From Sabellastarte sp. h YS-2021 (Eukaryota; Annelida; Polychaeta; Sabellida; Sabellidae): DNA of 64,000 bases. The notes below the pieces were generated by a model. The model worked only from the letters and a program-made list of their open reading frames with translations. It was not told where the DNA came from and did no database searches. The DNA is taken from contig OZ024931.1 of the NCBI GenBank assembly GCA_964017235.1, positions 124,135,530 to 124,199,529 on the forward strand, given 5' to 3'. The translations under genes were made by a program, and so were the position numbers. This document shows positions 38,201 to 53,200 of this stretch, one piece after another. Each line of letters starts with the position of its first letter. Within the stretch, counting starts at the first letter, position 1.

Positions 38201-41200
38201 CGACTTGACTAATGCAATTCCCTACTTTATGGCGTAAGTATATACAAGGTAGCTAAACTCCAAAAGATTCAAAATGCCCTTTGTAGAATTGTTTTTAGAC
38301 TTGATAGAACTAGCCATGTCACTCCCTTTCTTCAAAAACTACACTGGCTCCCTATCACATACCGCATCTTGTTTAAGTACAATCGAATTACTTTCAAGGC
38401 TATCAAATTCTCTCAACCCATATACCTATCATCCTTGATCAAAACCAGTTGTTTAATGCGTGGAAATCGTCTTTCTCTTTCCTCAGTCTCTCACAAAAAG
38501 GCCATTGGTAGGCGAGGCTTTGCAATGGCTTCCCCCACAGAATGGAACAGACTCCCACAATCAGTACAATCACAACAAACAATAACAGGTTTCCATAGCC
38601 AGCTAAAGACCTATTTGTTTAGACTAGCATATCCTCCACCATAATACATCTCCCTGGCAGGCGCTAATTTTGGATCTCGACCTGATACGTCCCTGGACTT
38701 TCCCTTTTTGACCTCAAGTGCATTAGAGGATGTTATATCAATTTTGCGCTATATAAATGTTTCTATTCTATTCTATTTAGCATGCAATCAGCTTGATATT
38801 CTTGGCTCTGCTTGGCACCACGCTGGGTAAATATAATCTTTTGCCTCTGATACAGGACCCTTATAGCAGGGGTCAAGTAATTTGGTTCTAAATCATAACC
38901 CATATTAATATTATATACAGTGACAGGTGTCAAAGTTGGTGGAGTGCTTGTCGGGCATGCAAGGCAGTGCTTCAGGTGTTGTGGAGGTAGAAGGCAGTGG
39001 TTTTGGTGTTGTGGAGGTAGAAGGCAGTGGTTCTGCAGTGGAAGAAGGCTTTGGTTCTAGTGTTTCAGTTGAAGACTGTTCAAAGCTAAAACATCTTCCT
39101 CTGTCTGCAGTGTCTCAAGTAAGTCATTTGGATGATAACTTGAAGTAAGGCCAACCTTTTTACCACAGCAACACATTGCTTCATAAGGAGACCTCTTTAT
39201 TCTAGCATTATATGCAGCATTTTTCTGAAACTGGCCAAAATTGATCCCTACAGTCCAATCATTGGTGTTGTGGTCACCAAGCTAGGCTGCTTGGAATGAA
39301 AACTATGCAAAATATTGAATGGTGTTGATGTTAAAATAATTAAACTTACTTGTTATTGTAATTTTGAGACCAAATAAAAAGGTCATTTATATCACTATTA
39401 TATCTCTCGACTGAGCCTTGGTTTTGTTGGTGTGGTTTCCATGCACAAGTAATAGGCTTCGCCAGATGGACTTCTTTTCTTCTATAATGGTGGTGGTGTG
39501 AATTCTCTTTCATTGTCAGACTGTAGGATGGCAGGGGCATCAATGAGTAGAAATATGTTTGCCAGCTTTGATGCTATCTCGGCAGCTCTGTTAGATGACA
39601 GTGGCAAAGCAACACATAACTTTGTCCAGTGACCTTGGACTACGTATCCAAAAGGTCCACTTGTCATCTGTTATTGAACTCAGAAGTGATGATAGCAGCC
39701 AGGCAAAAGGTAACATGTCTCTTCTTCTGCTGACATTCAGTACAGTAGGACATGAAGATCTCAACTGCCCACATGGTCACATACTTGGGATATTTTTTGT
39801 AAGCATCTTGATCATCCATGATCAGCTGAAGTGTGAACATGCTTTATGACATAATAGGTTTCCTCTGTGGTCAGACAGGTGATTCTTCAGAATCCCATCT
39901 TCCTTACAGATTTCCCTGCGACTAAATATGATTTTAAAAACCATGTTATTAAAATTAAATATGTAAATATTATGAATGTACTTACTTTGACAAGAGGTAG
40001 TAGCAATGTCTGCTCGTGCTCTGTTCTGCTGTTTTTAAATTTTCAAGCATTTCAAAATAGACATCTTTGTGAATAAAATTTTCCTGGCTCAAATTTAACA
40101 TATAATTCTCTTTTAAACTGTCTTGCCATGAATCAGCTATTATTCCGCAAGACCAATTAGCTAAATGTTTTGTTAAGTTTTGCATGTAATTATAAACTAC
40201 TTTGTCCAGAAAAACAAAACTGCATCAAATTGTGACTAACGGGACAAATTGATAACTTGGGACATTTTTTATATTGTGCAGGTATAACATCTTTCTAGGA
40301 TAAAATCCATATTTGGCTTTCAAATTTTAGGAAATGTAACTCTCGATTAACAGTTCCTCAAGTGGTCTCTGTTCTAATAAACTTACAACACAAATTTTAG
40401 TTTGAAGTTAATTATGTCGTACTAATTGCAATATCTTATGCAATATCTTGCAATGTTTTACAATTTTCTTATTTTACAGTTCATGGTGATATTTACTAAT
40501 GAGATGTTTAAATCATGTTGATATCACACTTTAGTGTTCCTAAATCTTGAGCAGTACTGAATTATTAATTGTTTCTTGCTAGAAAAGTCAGCATTTCACA
40601 GCTAAACTTATGCTTAATTTATTAAAATTTTGCATTAAATTATAATTCAAAATATATTGTGTAAGCTATAAAGTTGAGAATTTATGTGTTGAATAATTAT
40701 AAATTACAGAACTTCAATTACAAGAAAAATCTGTCCTCTTATTTCTCTACTTCTTAGCAATCTATGCTGAAACTCAGTACTATAACTAAACAATATTCAT
40801 ATGCATTTTATCAATGTAAAAGTGTACAAGTTCTTACCCTGGTTTCCACCCACAGTAATATCCTCTATTTCAGCTTGTATCACATTTCCATCCGGATCTT
40901 TCACAGTAAAGCTTTCACCAAGGACTTCACTGAAGATAGGATTAAGCTGAGATTCAGTCTCTGTGTCAGTTAGCAGATTTCCCAGTTCAATTTCAACAAT
41001 AACCGCAAGAGGGCTGTTGCACCTGGAATAAAGCCAATCTGTGATTTAACATTTCATGTAGAACATGTTTCTCAATCAAATCTGTGAAATGAATGTGTGA
41101 GCTTTATGATTCTTTTTCTTCATTATTGAATGATGAGATACATGAATTTAGAACTGCATAAGTTTATGATCTATGTTTGCTGGTATTATCCATATTCTCA

Positions 41201-44200
41201 AAGAGAATTATTGAAAGGCAATATTTGAAAATCCAGTGCAAATACTGAATTGTAAATACACATACCTGATCCCAATCACTGTCATGGTTGCCAAATATCT
41301 GACATTCTCCGGCAGTGAACTTATTTTTTCTATTATGAAGTTTTCTATTTCCACTGAGCTGCTATCGAGCAGCTCTTTTAGTTGACTTGCACTGTAAGTT
41401 TCACACTCAATAGACAGCTGCAGTTTAAGGAGTTTTTTGTGTTGATTCAGTACTGCAATAGAAAACAATGCATTACAGATTCAACTATATTTGCTCTTGC
41501 TGAAGACCTCTTATTGAATCATACTTTATGATGACATCATATATGAGCAACAGTTTGTATTTCCATTTTCAGTAATTAAATATGACGTTATGCAATTAAA
41601 AAAAAAATTAATGTCCTTATCATATCATATGCCCATATCACAAGTCATAGCCAAAATAAAAGATCACTTACTTACACCAGAAAGTGACATATTAGTGTTA
41701 GGGTTACACATCTATGTAAATAGTAAAGTCAAGTAAAAGTTTCGTTTGAACCTGTGAATCAGTGTCAAACTCTGTCTTAACAATTACAATTTTACAATCA
41801 ATTACAAATGTATCAGAAAAAATTAAATGTATGCAATGATTTATTTTACATACTTTCTTGTTTATGACCTTTGTCTTTGCATTAAGATTTTTCCATTCTG
41901 CGATACTTTCAGACAGTATTCATGGGCAGTGCATCACACAATAATATAAGTGTGCTGGCTTACTAATAACATTTTAATTTATTGAAATTATCATTTTGAT
42001 TGCTAATCTTAGTAATCTTATGGTAATGTCCTCTCACACTGACATACTGGACTCCCTCCACTCCACTGTCCATCTGATAAACAGGTGATACTTGAGTTTC
42101 CCTGTAGAAGATAACCTGGCTGACAGGAGTAGGTTGCGGTGGAACCATATGTGGTTGCAGTAGTCTGTATGCTGCCATTGTCTGGCTCTTCTGGTGGATC
42201 TTGGCATTCTACAACTGGTTTACAATGATTTGGGTTTAATACCACTTTTAAGGCTTAGTTTACAAGTCCAATGGTGGACTCACCTACATGTGTGGCATTC
42301 ACTGACTTGACTATCATCTCTGTGGTTATAGGTTGAAATAAAAGTCATGACAACAAGTGGGGTGTAATAAGGGTTTGTCCTGATGTGACCTTAGCTATTT
42401 AATTAGACATTAAACCCCAAGGGTGACTTTGCTTTGTACACATTATATTGCCCATATGTTGGTGGGTAGTAGAGGATTCGAAGATAGCAGGTAACTGCTA
42501 GCTGGTTTAAGGATTCTAAAAACCATCTAGAAATGGCATACACCTGCTATCTCTCCGACGTCAGGTTAGTGCCAGGATTCAGGGCTACAACTTCTGTGGT
42601 GGTAGGTGAGTGTTTTTCACCTACATCATTGTTCCTTCTAAAATAATAAAAAGTTTACCAAAAAAGGAAAATATGTACATGAAGTTTAAAAAAAATCTGC
42701 TAAAATAAGAAAATCATGTTGAAAATGAACATAAAGTTATAAACTTACTTAATATTAGGTTTTAATGGAATCAGTTTGTCTGAGAATAATGTATTACTTA
42801 TTGATGGATAGGCGTTTATGAAGACTTGGGCCTTCAGAGAGTAGTAAAAATCTGCAACACTTACTTAAGCAGTTGCTCCAGTATGACCAATTTCCTGAGG
42901 AGCTACAGCTTATGGTCTTAGAGCTTTCCCCACCTATTCTGTATCCTTCACTACAATCTATTGTTGCCACACTGCCATAGGTAGTACCAAGATTAGCATT
43001 CAATGTACCATGTTCAATGTTGCTATGTCCACAGTCAAGAACTGTTTAATGGAAAAAATAAAAATATTTCTTTGTAGTTATTTAGTTATTCCATGTTTAG
43101 ATAATTACCAAAAAGTCACTATGAAATTTTAATTTACTCTTGTGGAAAATGGTCCGTTTTGTTGCAGTGAGACTTTCCTCAAATGGTTTTGTCTTAGGTA
43201 TTAGGACTTTTTTTCCAGAATTTGGTGCTGACAAAAGGACTTTTCGCTTATGTAACAGGAAGTGGCTGTCCACCTAGTGAGAAAAATACACAATGCAAAT
43301 TACTGGAAAAATTCTATAAAGCTTATAGCTCATTAAAACCTTTGCCTTTGTATCCAAGCTACAACACTATAAATACACTCACTCCAGTCCACATGGTATA
43401 TCCTCCTCTGGTTTTCCTCAAGAAACTATCACTGGCCCAGTGTCCTATACTCTTTTTCTAAATGTATATATTTATGTATCCAGACTCTTGTTTTCCCATA
43501 TATTATCAAGATAAATATTTCAGCTATTACATTTGTGCTGCAGTACCAGCCACAGGTAAATGTTCAAGGACATGTGCATGTTTAAGCAATAAGGTCTTCT
43601 GTACAAAACTAATGAAATTTAAGGGCCCTAAATCCAGTAATATGTTGGAAGATGAAATGTGTAATAAAATGTTAAATATATGTGGAAACAATTACCCACA
43701 CAAGATTTTTTGAGTGTATTTGTCTGTGTTCATTTAAATGGATCTTTCTGAATTTTCAAATGTACGTTAGGAATTTAGGAAATCACCTACAGGGATTCTT
43801 GAAAGATGGTCAGATATAACACCACACACCCATTCCCCACCCCACTCCCTCCATGATTCTAATGGTGTTATGAAATGGCACATTTTATTGTTTTTTCTGT
43901 TTTTGGATTATAAATTCATTTTGCTATTACTTTTAAAGGATGTATGAAGAAATAAAAACCATATATTGGGTGTCTAGGCTGTCTACTAGGATATCATGGT
44001 CAGATTCCCCCCCTTGCCCCTGATTATCAGTGAAACTGAGGTCATAAACTTGTAGCATACTTCAACAAATTGGATTATAACTTGTTTATGAAAGGGTCGG
44101 AACCCTTCAAACCTCTAACACATTAAGCTAAAGTCAACAGGTTAGAACCCTAAACCCCTAACATATTCAAAGGGTTAAAACCCTAGGGTTATAACCCTAG

Positions 44201-47200
44201 ACCTTTATTTTAAGGGCAAAGGGCCTGAACCCTAGACTTTTTACAAACCCAGACTCCGTGAATTTTAAAGTAAAACTGCTTGAACCCAAGACAAGAGTTC
44301 AAAATTAATGTCAATAGATTAGAACCGTACCCCAAATTTTTAAACAAAAAAAAAAAAAAAATAAAATAAAATAATGGGCCTGAACCCTAAACCCTAGTAT
44401 ATTTTTAAAAAAAAACTGACAGATCATTGATTTTCCTGATCGAGTTTGAGCAGAACAATACATGGCATCACCTTGTAATAAATGTGAAATAACCACTTTC
44501 TAACGTTCCCTTGATTCAAAGTCACCATTCAGTGAACTTTCCTTTCAATAGAGCCATTTACTATTCACCAAATGAAACCAAAGCAGAGAGTAAAATTCTT
44601 GTGAAATGTTGATGCTTACACTTGACAGTTTACCTATATTGTATGTAATCAGAGACCCCTTTTCATATACACCTAAACTTAAAAAAAGAAATAATGGCAC
44701 AATAAATCACTTGAGCATGTCTGTAGTAAAATTAACAATTCACACTGCAGGGGATTTAGCTGGTTATCTCTATCAACAAACAGTAACAGCCATCTCAGAT
44801 GTAATCACAAGTGTGATAATGTATAGAGGGATTCCTCTAGGTAAAGGTAAAAATGTAATGTAGTGTAAAAAGTCAAATGTATCTTTTCAAAGATTTATAC
44901 AATCTTCCATTGCCAAATATAGCAGAAAGACTTGAAACTAAGGAATCAATTAAAATAAAATTTGCAAGTATTCCTGTAATGGCGGTATACAGGTAAATTG
45001 ATTGTACATGACAACCATGAATGAGTTCTTTCCAAAATGAGGAGTTATATCTGGTGTAAGGAATATTCTGAATATGTATTACAAGACCTATCGGGGACCA
45101 TGGTGGCAGAGTGGTAACACTCCCGCCTCCCACTTCTGAGAACGGAGTTTGAATCCCGAAAACCCAAATAAATTCATTGTCCATCAGATTTACACATCTC
45201 AATGAAAAATAATTTTTAGCCCCAAACCAACTAGATGTTCTTTGGCAGAGCCTATTTGCCAGAGAAAGAACAAGACAGAGAGAATATAAAAATTACTTTG
45301 GCAAGATACACTTTCATCTGGCAGCCATTGTGCATTAGACTGACACACTTTGCTGTTCTCAGTGCTGTTCAACTCATACCCAACATCACATGAATAGTTC
45401 ACTTGGACCTGGTACTGTGTTTCCTCTGTTGATATCTTTCCATGTTCTGGCACCTCAAGAGCAGGGCAGTGGATAACTGGAATTATTAATGAGAATATTA
45501 TCTAATAAAGTAATAAATATATTTGTCTCTTAAATTTTTCTCTTTATCTTTTGTCAGGACAGGTTTGTCATCATGGCTTTAGTATATATTTCAAAATCAT
45601 TAAATTTAAATATATGTTTAATACATTTGTTTTACTTACAAAAATGGTGTGAAAAAATAGAAATTATGCTCAAAAAGCAGTTCTTTCCTTTCAAACATAC
45701 TTTGGCAAGTTACATTTTCATTTGGAAACCATTGTCTATCAGAGTGACACACTTTGCTATTCTCAGTGGTGTTTAACTCATATCCAACATCACAGGAATA
45801 GTTCACTTGGATCTGGTATTGTGTCTCCTGTGTTGATATGTTTCCATATTCTGGCACTTCAAGACTAGGGCAGTGGATAACTGGAAAATTAAAAGTAACT
45901 TTAATTTGTCTTTATCAGCTGCAATTTAAGTACTTTTTCTGTAAATTTGTTATTATAATTTTATTTTATACATTATTGCATTAATATTGTGAAAATAATT
46001 TCTGTCAACATTTATACAAGGTCGGTAGTTACTCCAGTTATGTTGCTTGGAATAAGTATTAGTTTTCCATATAAACTCTGGCTTAAATGCTTGGTGTACT
46101 ACATCTGTGATATTAAAATAGCCAAAATGCCCTCCATTACATGTGTATCCAAAGTCAAAGTCGAAACTGGGCTTTTTACATCTAGTAAAAGGTCGTCAAC
46201 ACTCTTTTGTGGGAGTTAAATCCACACAAAGCCTGTGTTTAGATGCCAAACTTGCTGATCCACTAGGTCACTGAGGATATCTTATCATGTTTCCATGTAT
46301 CAATAAATTTTTGTGGGTTGAGGATTGCTTTCAAGGCACTGTATATGTGATGTCACTGGAAAGTACAAGTAACCACGGAGGAACATCATTAAAACCAGTT
46401 GTACATGACTCTGAACTGCAAAACAATGAGTATCAGTCAGCAAATACCAACTTTCTCACTTAAAGCAAATCTGAGATTCAAATCCAAAACTTCGGAGAAT
46501 GGAGGTAAGTATCTGAACCACTGGGCCTGTCTTGCCAGTAACTCAGCTATAGTAGTGTTTTGTTGATGGAATGCCTAACTGATTGAGTTATTTGTAAGTT
46601 TGGTATATTATTTATATTTTATGTTTCTGGTTATGAGTTTCAATTTGGTGCATAACAGAATGTTTAATTTACACAGGGTCTTTCCTGATTTGATATAACA
46701 TCTACTGTTGAAAGGGAATAAAATCCAAAGTTTGACCATCTGTGATGCATGATCAGCAATGGGTGACTGATAAAATTTCTAAATGATTGTTCATGAATAA
46801 TTATAATGGTCTCACTTGGCTCTCATTCTATGGTTGTGAGTTCTAATCTCACTTATGGGAACATACGGGTATCACTTGGGGTCTGATTGATATGACCTTA
46901 GCTTTTGAATGGGATGTATCACCCAAACTTCGAGTAACATAGTGTGTAACTGTGAAACTATGTGAGGATGTTATCCTTATCTGTTACATATATTATTCAC
47001 GTATAACAGTTCTTTCCCATTGGAAAACAAACTTGCATTAAGAATATCAGTATTTCTATTGAACTCACTTTGACAAGTAATGTTTTTATCTGGCAGCCAT
47101 TGTCCATCAGAGTGACACACTTTACCATTCTCAGTGCTGTTCAACTCATACCCAACATCACAGGAATACTTCACTTGGACCTGGTATTTTGTTTCCTGTG

Positions 47201-50200
47201 TTGATATCTTTCCATATTCAGGAACATCAAGAGCAGGACAATTGATAACTGGAAAGTTTCATGACAATATTATTTTATTGCTAAATATATTTGTCTCGTC
47301 AGTCTCTCCTCAGCATCTATAGGATAAATTTACCATTATGTTTCAGCAAACGTTTCAATATCATTAATCAAGATAGCTTTGAAATCATACTTGCTTAACA
47401 AAATGGAATCAATTAAAGGGGCCATACATTGAAAATTCAGCCATAAAGGAATAATTTTCTGTCAAACATACTTTGGCAAGAAACACTTTCATCTGGCAGC
47501 CATTGTCTATCAAACTGACACACTTTGCTGTTCTCAGTGGTGTTCAACTCATACCCAACATCACATGAATAGTTCACTTGGACCTGGTATTGAGTTTCCT
47601 CTGTTAATGTATTCCCATGCTCTGGCACCTCAAGAGCAGGGCAGTGGATAACTGGAATTATTAATGAGAATATTATATAATAAAATAATAAATATATTTG
47701 TCTCAGGTTTGTCATCATGGCTTTAGTACATATTTCAAAATTATTAAATTCAAATATATGTTTGACACATTTGTTTTGTTTACAGAAATGGTGTGAAAAA
47801 TAGAAATAATGCTCAAAAAGCCTTTGTTTTGTTTCAAACATACTTTGGCAAGTTACATTTTCATCTGGAAACCATTGTCTATCAGAGTGACACACTTTGT
47901 TATTCTCAGTGGTGTTCAACTCATATCCAACATCACAGGAATAATTCACTTGGATCTGGTATTGTGTTTCCTGTGTGGATATCTCTCCATGTTCTGGCAC
48001 TTCAAGACTAGGACAGTGGATAACTGGAAAATTAAAAGTAACTTTAATTTGTCTTTATCAGCTGCAATTTAAGTACTTTTTCTGTAAATTTGTTATTTTA
48101 CTTTTATTTTATACATTATTGCATTAATATTGTGAAAATAATTTCTGTCAACATTTATACAAGGTTGGTAGTTACTCCAATTATGTTGCTTGGAATAAGT
48201 CTTAGTTTTCCATATAAACTCTGGCTTAAATGCTTGGTGTACTACAACTTTGATATTAAATAACCAATATGCACTCCATTACATGTGTATCCAAAGTCAA
48301 AGTCGAAACTTGGCTTTTTACATCTAGTTCAACAGCCAGTCATATTAGGAAAGGTCATCAACACTCTCTTTTGTGGGAGTTAAATCCACACAAAGCCTGT
48401 GTTTAGATGCCAAACTTACTGATCCACTAGGTCACTGAGGATATCTTAACATGGCTTTGGTGCATAACAGAATGTTTAATTTACACAGGGTCTTTCCTGA
48501 TTTGATATAACATCTACTGTTGAAAGGGAATAAAATCCAAAGTTTGACCATCTGTGATGCATGATCAGCAATGGGTGACTGATAAAATTTCTAAATGATT
48601 GTTCATGAATAATTATAATGGTCTCACTTGGCTCTCATTCTATGGTTGTGAGTTCTAATCTCACTTATGGGAACATACGGGTATCACTTGGGGTCTGATT
48701 GATATGACCTTAGCTTTTGAATGGGATGTATCACCCAAACTTCGAGTAACATAGTGTGTAACTGTGAAACTATGTGAGGATGTTATCCATATCTGTTACA
48801 TATATTATTCACGTATAACAGTTCTTTCCCATTGGAAAACAAACTTGCATTAAGAATATCAGTTTTTCTATTGAACTCACTTTGACAAGTAATGTTTTTA
48901 TCTGGCAGCCATTGTCCATCAGAGTGACACACTTTACCATTCTCAGTGCTGTTCAACTCATACCCAACATCACAGGAATACTTCACTTGGACCTGGTATT
49001 TTGTTTCCTGTGTTGATATCTTTCCATATTCAGGAACATCAAGAGCAGGACAATTGATAACTGGAAAGTTTCATGAAAATATTATTTTAGTGCTTAATAT
49101 ATTTGTCTCTTCAGTCTCTCCTCAACATCTATAGGATAAATTTACCATTATGTTTCAGCAAACATTTCATTATCATTAATTATAAATTAGATTACATTAC
49201 ATTAATCAAGATATCTTTGAAATCATACTTGCTTAGAAAAATGGAACCAATTAAACGGGTCATATATTGAAAATTCAGCCATAAAGGAATATTTTTCTGT
49301 CAAACATACTTTGGCAAGATACACTTTCATCAGGCAGCCATTGTCCATTAGAATGACACACTTTGCTGCTCTCAGTGGTGTTCAACTCATACCCAACATC
49401 ACACGAATAATTCACTTGGACCTGGTATTGTGTTTCCTGTGTTGACATCTTTCCATGTTCTGGCACCTCTAGAACAGGGCAGTGGATAACTGGAAAATGT
49501 TAATTAAGTACAATTAATTTCATGGATACATTTAAGTTTAAACTATACATATCTAAAGATAGGCTTCTATGTAGTATGAGATATGACCAGACTCCATGAA
49601 AAGATCATAAAATAAAAGCACAAAGTGATCTTTTAATGTGCTAAAGTTCAAAAACGAGAGTTCTAAAGTGAAGCGAGGTTGTTACTCAACACATGCCTGC
49701 CAGAGAGGGGTGACTATGGAAGTGAATATGCCAGTTTTAGAGGTAGGCTTTTAGTTAGTTCCTGAACCCCTAGATAGTCTGCTGCGATTGGACATTATCA
49801 TGAGGATTAGGAATCTTTAATACTGTATACAGAGCAGGTGTCGTCATACCTGAGGTGTTTAGTGATGCAGTAATATTACACTTGCCCTCAAACTGGTCAC
49901 TGAAATCATTAGATCGAATCTCGGATCTTAGGTGGGAGCAGGTCATACTGTTCTGGCAAAGCGCTGGAAGCATGAAAGCTCATGAGTTTCAAATCTGAGC
50001 ATTTTTTTCTCAAATCCAAGATCTTACTAACACTTCAGATTTTTCTCAGGTGGCATTCACTAACGAACTCAGAATGTAGTTTGACTTTAGGTTTGCCTGT
50101 GTACCAATGTAAAACATAGTGCTTCAGTTAAAGTAAGGCAGTGTAAAAACCCTTGATTTTGAGAAAAACCATATTCAAATTATTTAAAAAACACTAACAC

Positions 50201-53200
50201 ATTAAACAGAATAAAATGGCTTGCAGGTATTTCCATTTTGCAATGCATAAGTACACGAACAGTCTCTGAAATAAGAGGTTGGCTCATCACTTTACACTGT
50301 TGCATTATAGAGAGACATAGTTATGGCTTAAAACTGACTGGCAAACTTTAGATATTACGTTACATTTCTGTGTATGCAAACTGTCACCAGCAAACAAGAT
50401 TTATGATGTTTATGTGAAAGTATTATTAACACAAAACTGTGAAAATACATTTATGTTTATGTAAATTATAAGCTACACTTGTCTGTGTACATTCCAACAT
50501 ATGCTATGATGCATGTATTTGGGACCGTTGTTAGATAAATAATACAATTAACAAAAAACATGTAACCAAAACAATTACTGTATATATTTTGTATGAAAGG
50601 TTTAATTAAAAACAATAAATGTGTGAATCATAGATTGTTTGTTATGGTTTACATGTGAAATTCAACACACTATGTGATATTTATTCAAGGTCAACAGCTT
50701 AAAAATGCTATAAAATAACACATAAGATAAAAATTTCCAATAATTCAAAGATAGAGTCACATGGTTTCATCAAATGTGTTTTTATCCATTATGGCAATAT
50801 TTACATTAAATTAGACATCTTACCACTACAGGTTGGCACTGCACTCTCCAGTGTTCCATTAGCCAGACATTCGAGACTGATGCTGTTGTCACTGTCATCA
50901 TCCCCATCATTAAACTCATAGCCTGGATCACAACTGAAGTTCAGTGTGGTCCCTTCTTTTTCAAAAGTCATACTGGTCATTCCATTGGTAATATTTATGT
51001 TATAACAGGCGCCATGTGCTGCAAAGTGAATGATAATGATTGACTTAGCTTCTCTACAAATCAAGGTATTTTATAATTAACCAACAAGAATTACAGATAC
51101 AGTATTTATACAGTAACATTCACTTAAATTAACAATGTAATGGACACTTCAGAATTCAAAGTTCCAGCAGGTAATTGACAACAACAGGGTCAACACAGGT
51201 CACCCATGATGACACTATCGGTCACTATAGAGCTGATCCCAGACTGCTAGAATCTGCAGGTGGCATTTGTTTGAGAAATGGGGCCAAAGTAATCTTCTCC
51301 TGCGCCAATTTTTGCATGGCCCAAAAACACCCCAGATGATATCTGATGTACGGGATTATACAAGATAGCCTGTTGGCACCTAAAAGGAGGATGGGCAAAA
51401 CAATGGTGCTCCTTATCTATCTAGACAGTGGAACAGCAATGGAATTTCCTCTGCCTTGTTATTTATGTGGGCAGATGGATGATAGAGAAATACTGTTTCC
51501 ACACCTGAGGTGTGATGTTATTATAGAAGACCATTGCGAATACAAAATCATTTGACTTCCCCTAAAGTAATAGGTGGCAAGAAAACTTTTTTGGTCAAAC
51601 TGAAAATAAAAATCTCACTGTAATATGTACATCCAAAGTAAAACATGGTATCTAGTAATAACAATATCCACAGAAACAAGAAGTGAACAAATTACCGCAT
51701 TATTGCAAGTTATTATTGAGTAAATACAACTCACTGTCTTGTGATGACAAGATTATGTTTGTTTAGAAATTACGAGTAAATGTGGTAACAAGTTATTCTA
51801 AGTATTGTTCAGGTAATATTCTGACATGGGAAGTAAAATTCAGCAGTTTTTTTCTAATTGTTACTGCTCAGTATTCATTCTTTGCCATTATTTCATAAAC
51901 ATGTTATTTGGATCAGAATTTAAAGGAAATGTCCGGATAAGTTGAAATTAAAGTGAACTGATAATTCCAACACTTTCAGTCTTTGATTTCTTTCATTCAA
52001 AACTATTTGGATGAACTCTACCCTGGGTACTCACGCTGACAAATTTCGCCTTCATTGTAGAGATTTTGAACACATTTGTATTCTCCCTGAAAATATTTCG
52101 CAACTGAACTTGGACATTCATAGGTTGAAAAGGCTTCAGAGGAAATACTACATGTGGCATTTCCATCACACACTGATTTTATGTCTGTATTTGAAGCATC
52201 ATGCACACATTCATCATTCCTGTCAAGTATATGTGTATATATGTGTGTATTTATATGTGAAACAGGAAATGATTTAAGCATAGTACATATTTATTCTTAT
52301 TTGATTGCCATCGTTAAAAACTTGTGCATTTCCACATACCAAATAAGGATGTCGAAGTGACGTAGGAAATAATTAAAATATCTTCTATTTCTGTGTGTAA
52401 ATTGTGTCAAGTTGGGACCCTGATATGAAATAGAAACTATATTATCGCCCCTTAAAATATCAAGAGGTTTATTGTTTTGGTTTTATGTTAGTAAATGATT
52501 CTTTTAAATGATTGACTATGCATTCTACAATTACGCATTTAATTTTTTAGCACACAGGTCAAATAGCATAAATTAATGTGATTAGATCTAAAAAGGTTGA
52601 CTTTATGCAATTCTGGGTGATTTTACTTGTTAATAAGTGTACTTTGGTGTCATTTAAATTTAGACAAAAGTAACTCTACAAAACACATTATAAATAGTTT
52701 AACGTCTCACGAGAAGAAATTATTATATCTATTTATATCATTTATGCATGTATGTACATGTAACACTGTGCACATAGCAGATCTTTCATTGATAAAGATG
52801 TCTCAGTACAAACAAAAAATAAATTCTGTTTTATCTTTTGATCTTGATGAAGGTCAAGATGGTCAATATTTTTCCATGCTCAAGGTACAGAATTGCCTCA
52901 AATCTGTTAGAAAGTGGCCCCTATTGAAGGGGGATATTGATGAGAGACTGTTATCCAGGCGGTGAGGAAACTTGACCCAAAAAACAAATAAGCACCCTTT
53001 ATAGGGATTCTTAATAACATGAGAGTTGAGGAGAGGTGTTACAGAAGCCAAGGGACTGTAATATATTTGCGTTTTTCAGCAGTGTAGCAATGACTTGAAC
53101 TGTGAACTTCTCTATTGTCCAATGGTTATCAGTGTCTGACTCATGATTTTTCTCTGTCACCCACCAACAGGCAAGCTTTCAAGTCAAATTCAACATTTAG

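Larger units (their letters stand above)
43042..45296. other. Intron with telomere-like motifs and a SINE
   Basis: Two plus-strand frames at 43,222-43,713 have no recognisable domain. Repeated AACCCTA motifs lie at about 44,090-44,400 and a SINE at 45,092. Confidence 0.5.

Noticed and set aside
43222-43713. Two consecutive plus-strand frames in a receptor intron
   Set aside because: No recognisable domain; composition like the surrounding intron.
44340-44382. A-rich run as a LINE or SINE tail
   Set aside because: No element body adjoins it on either strand.
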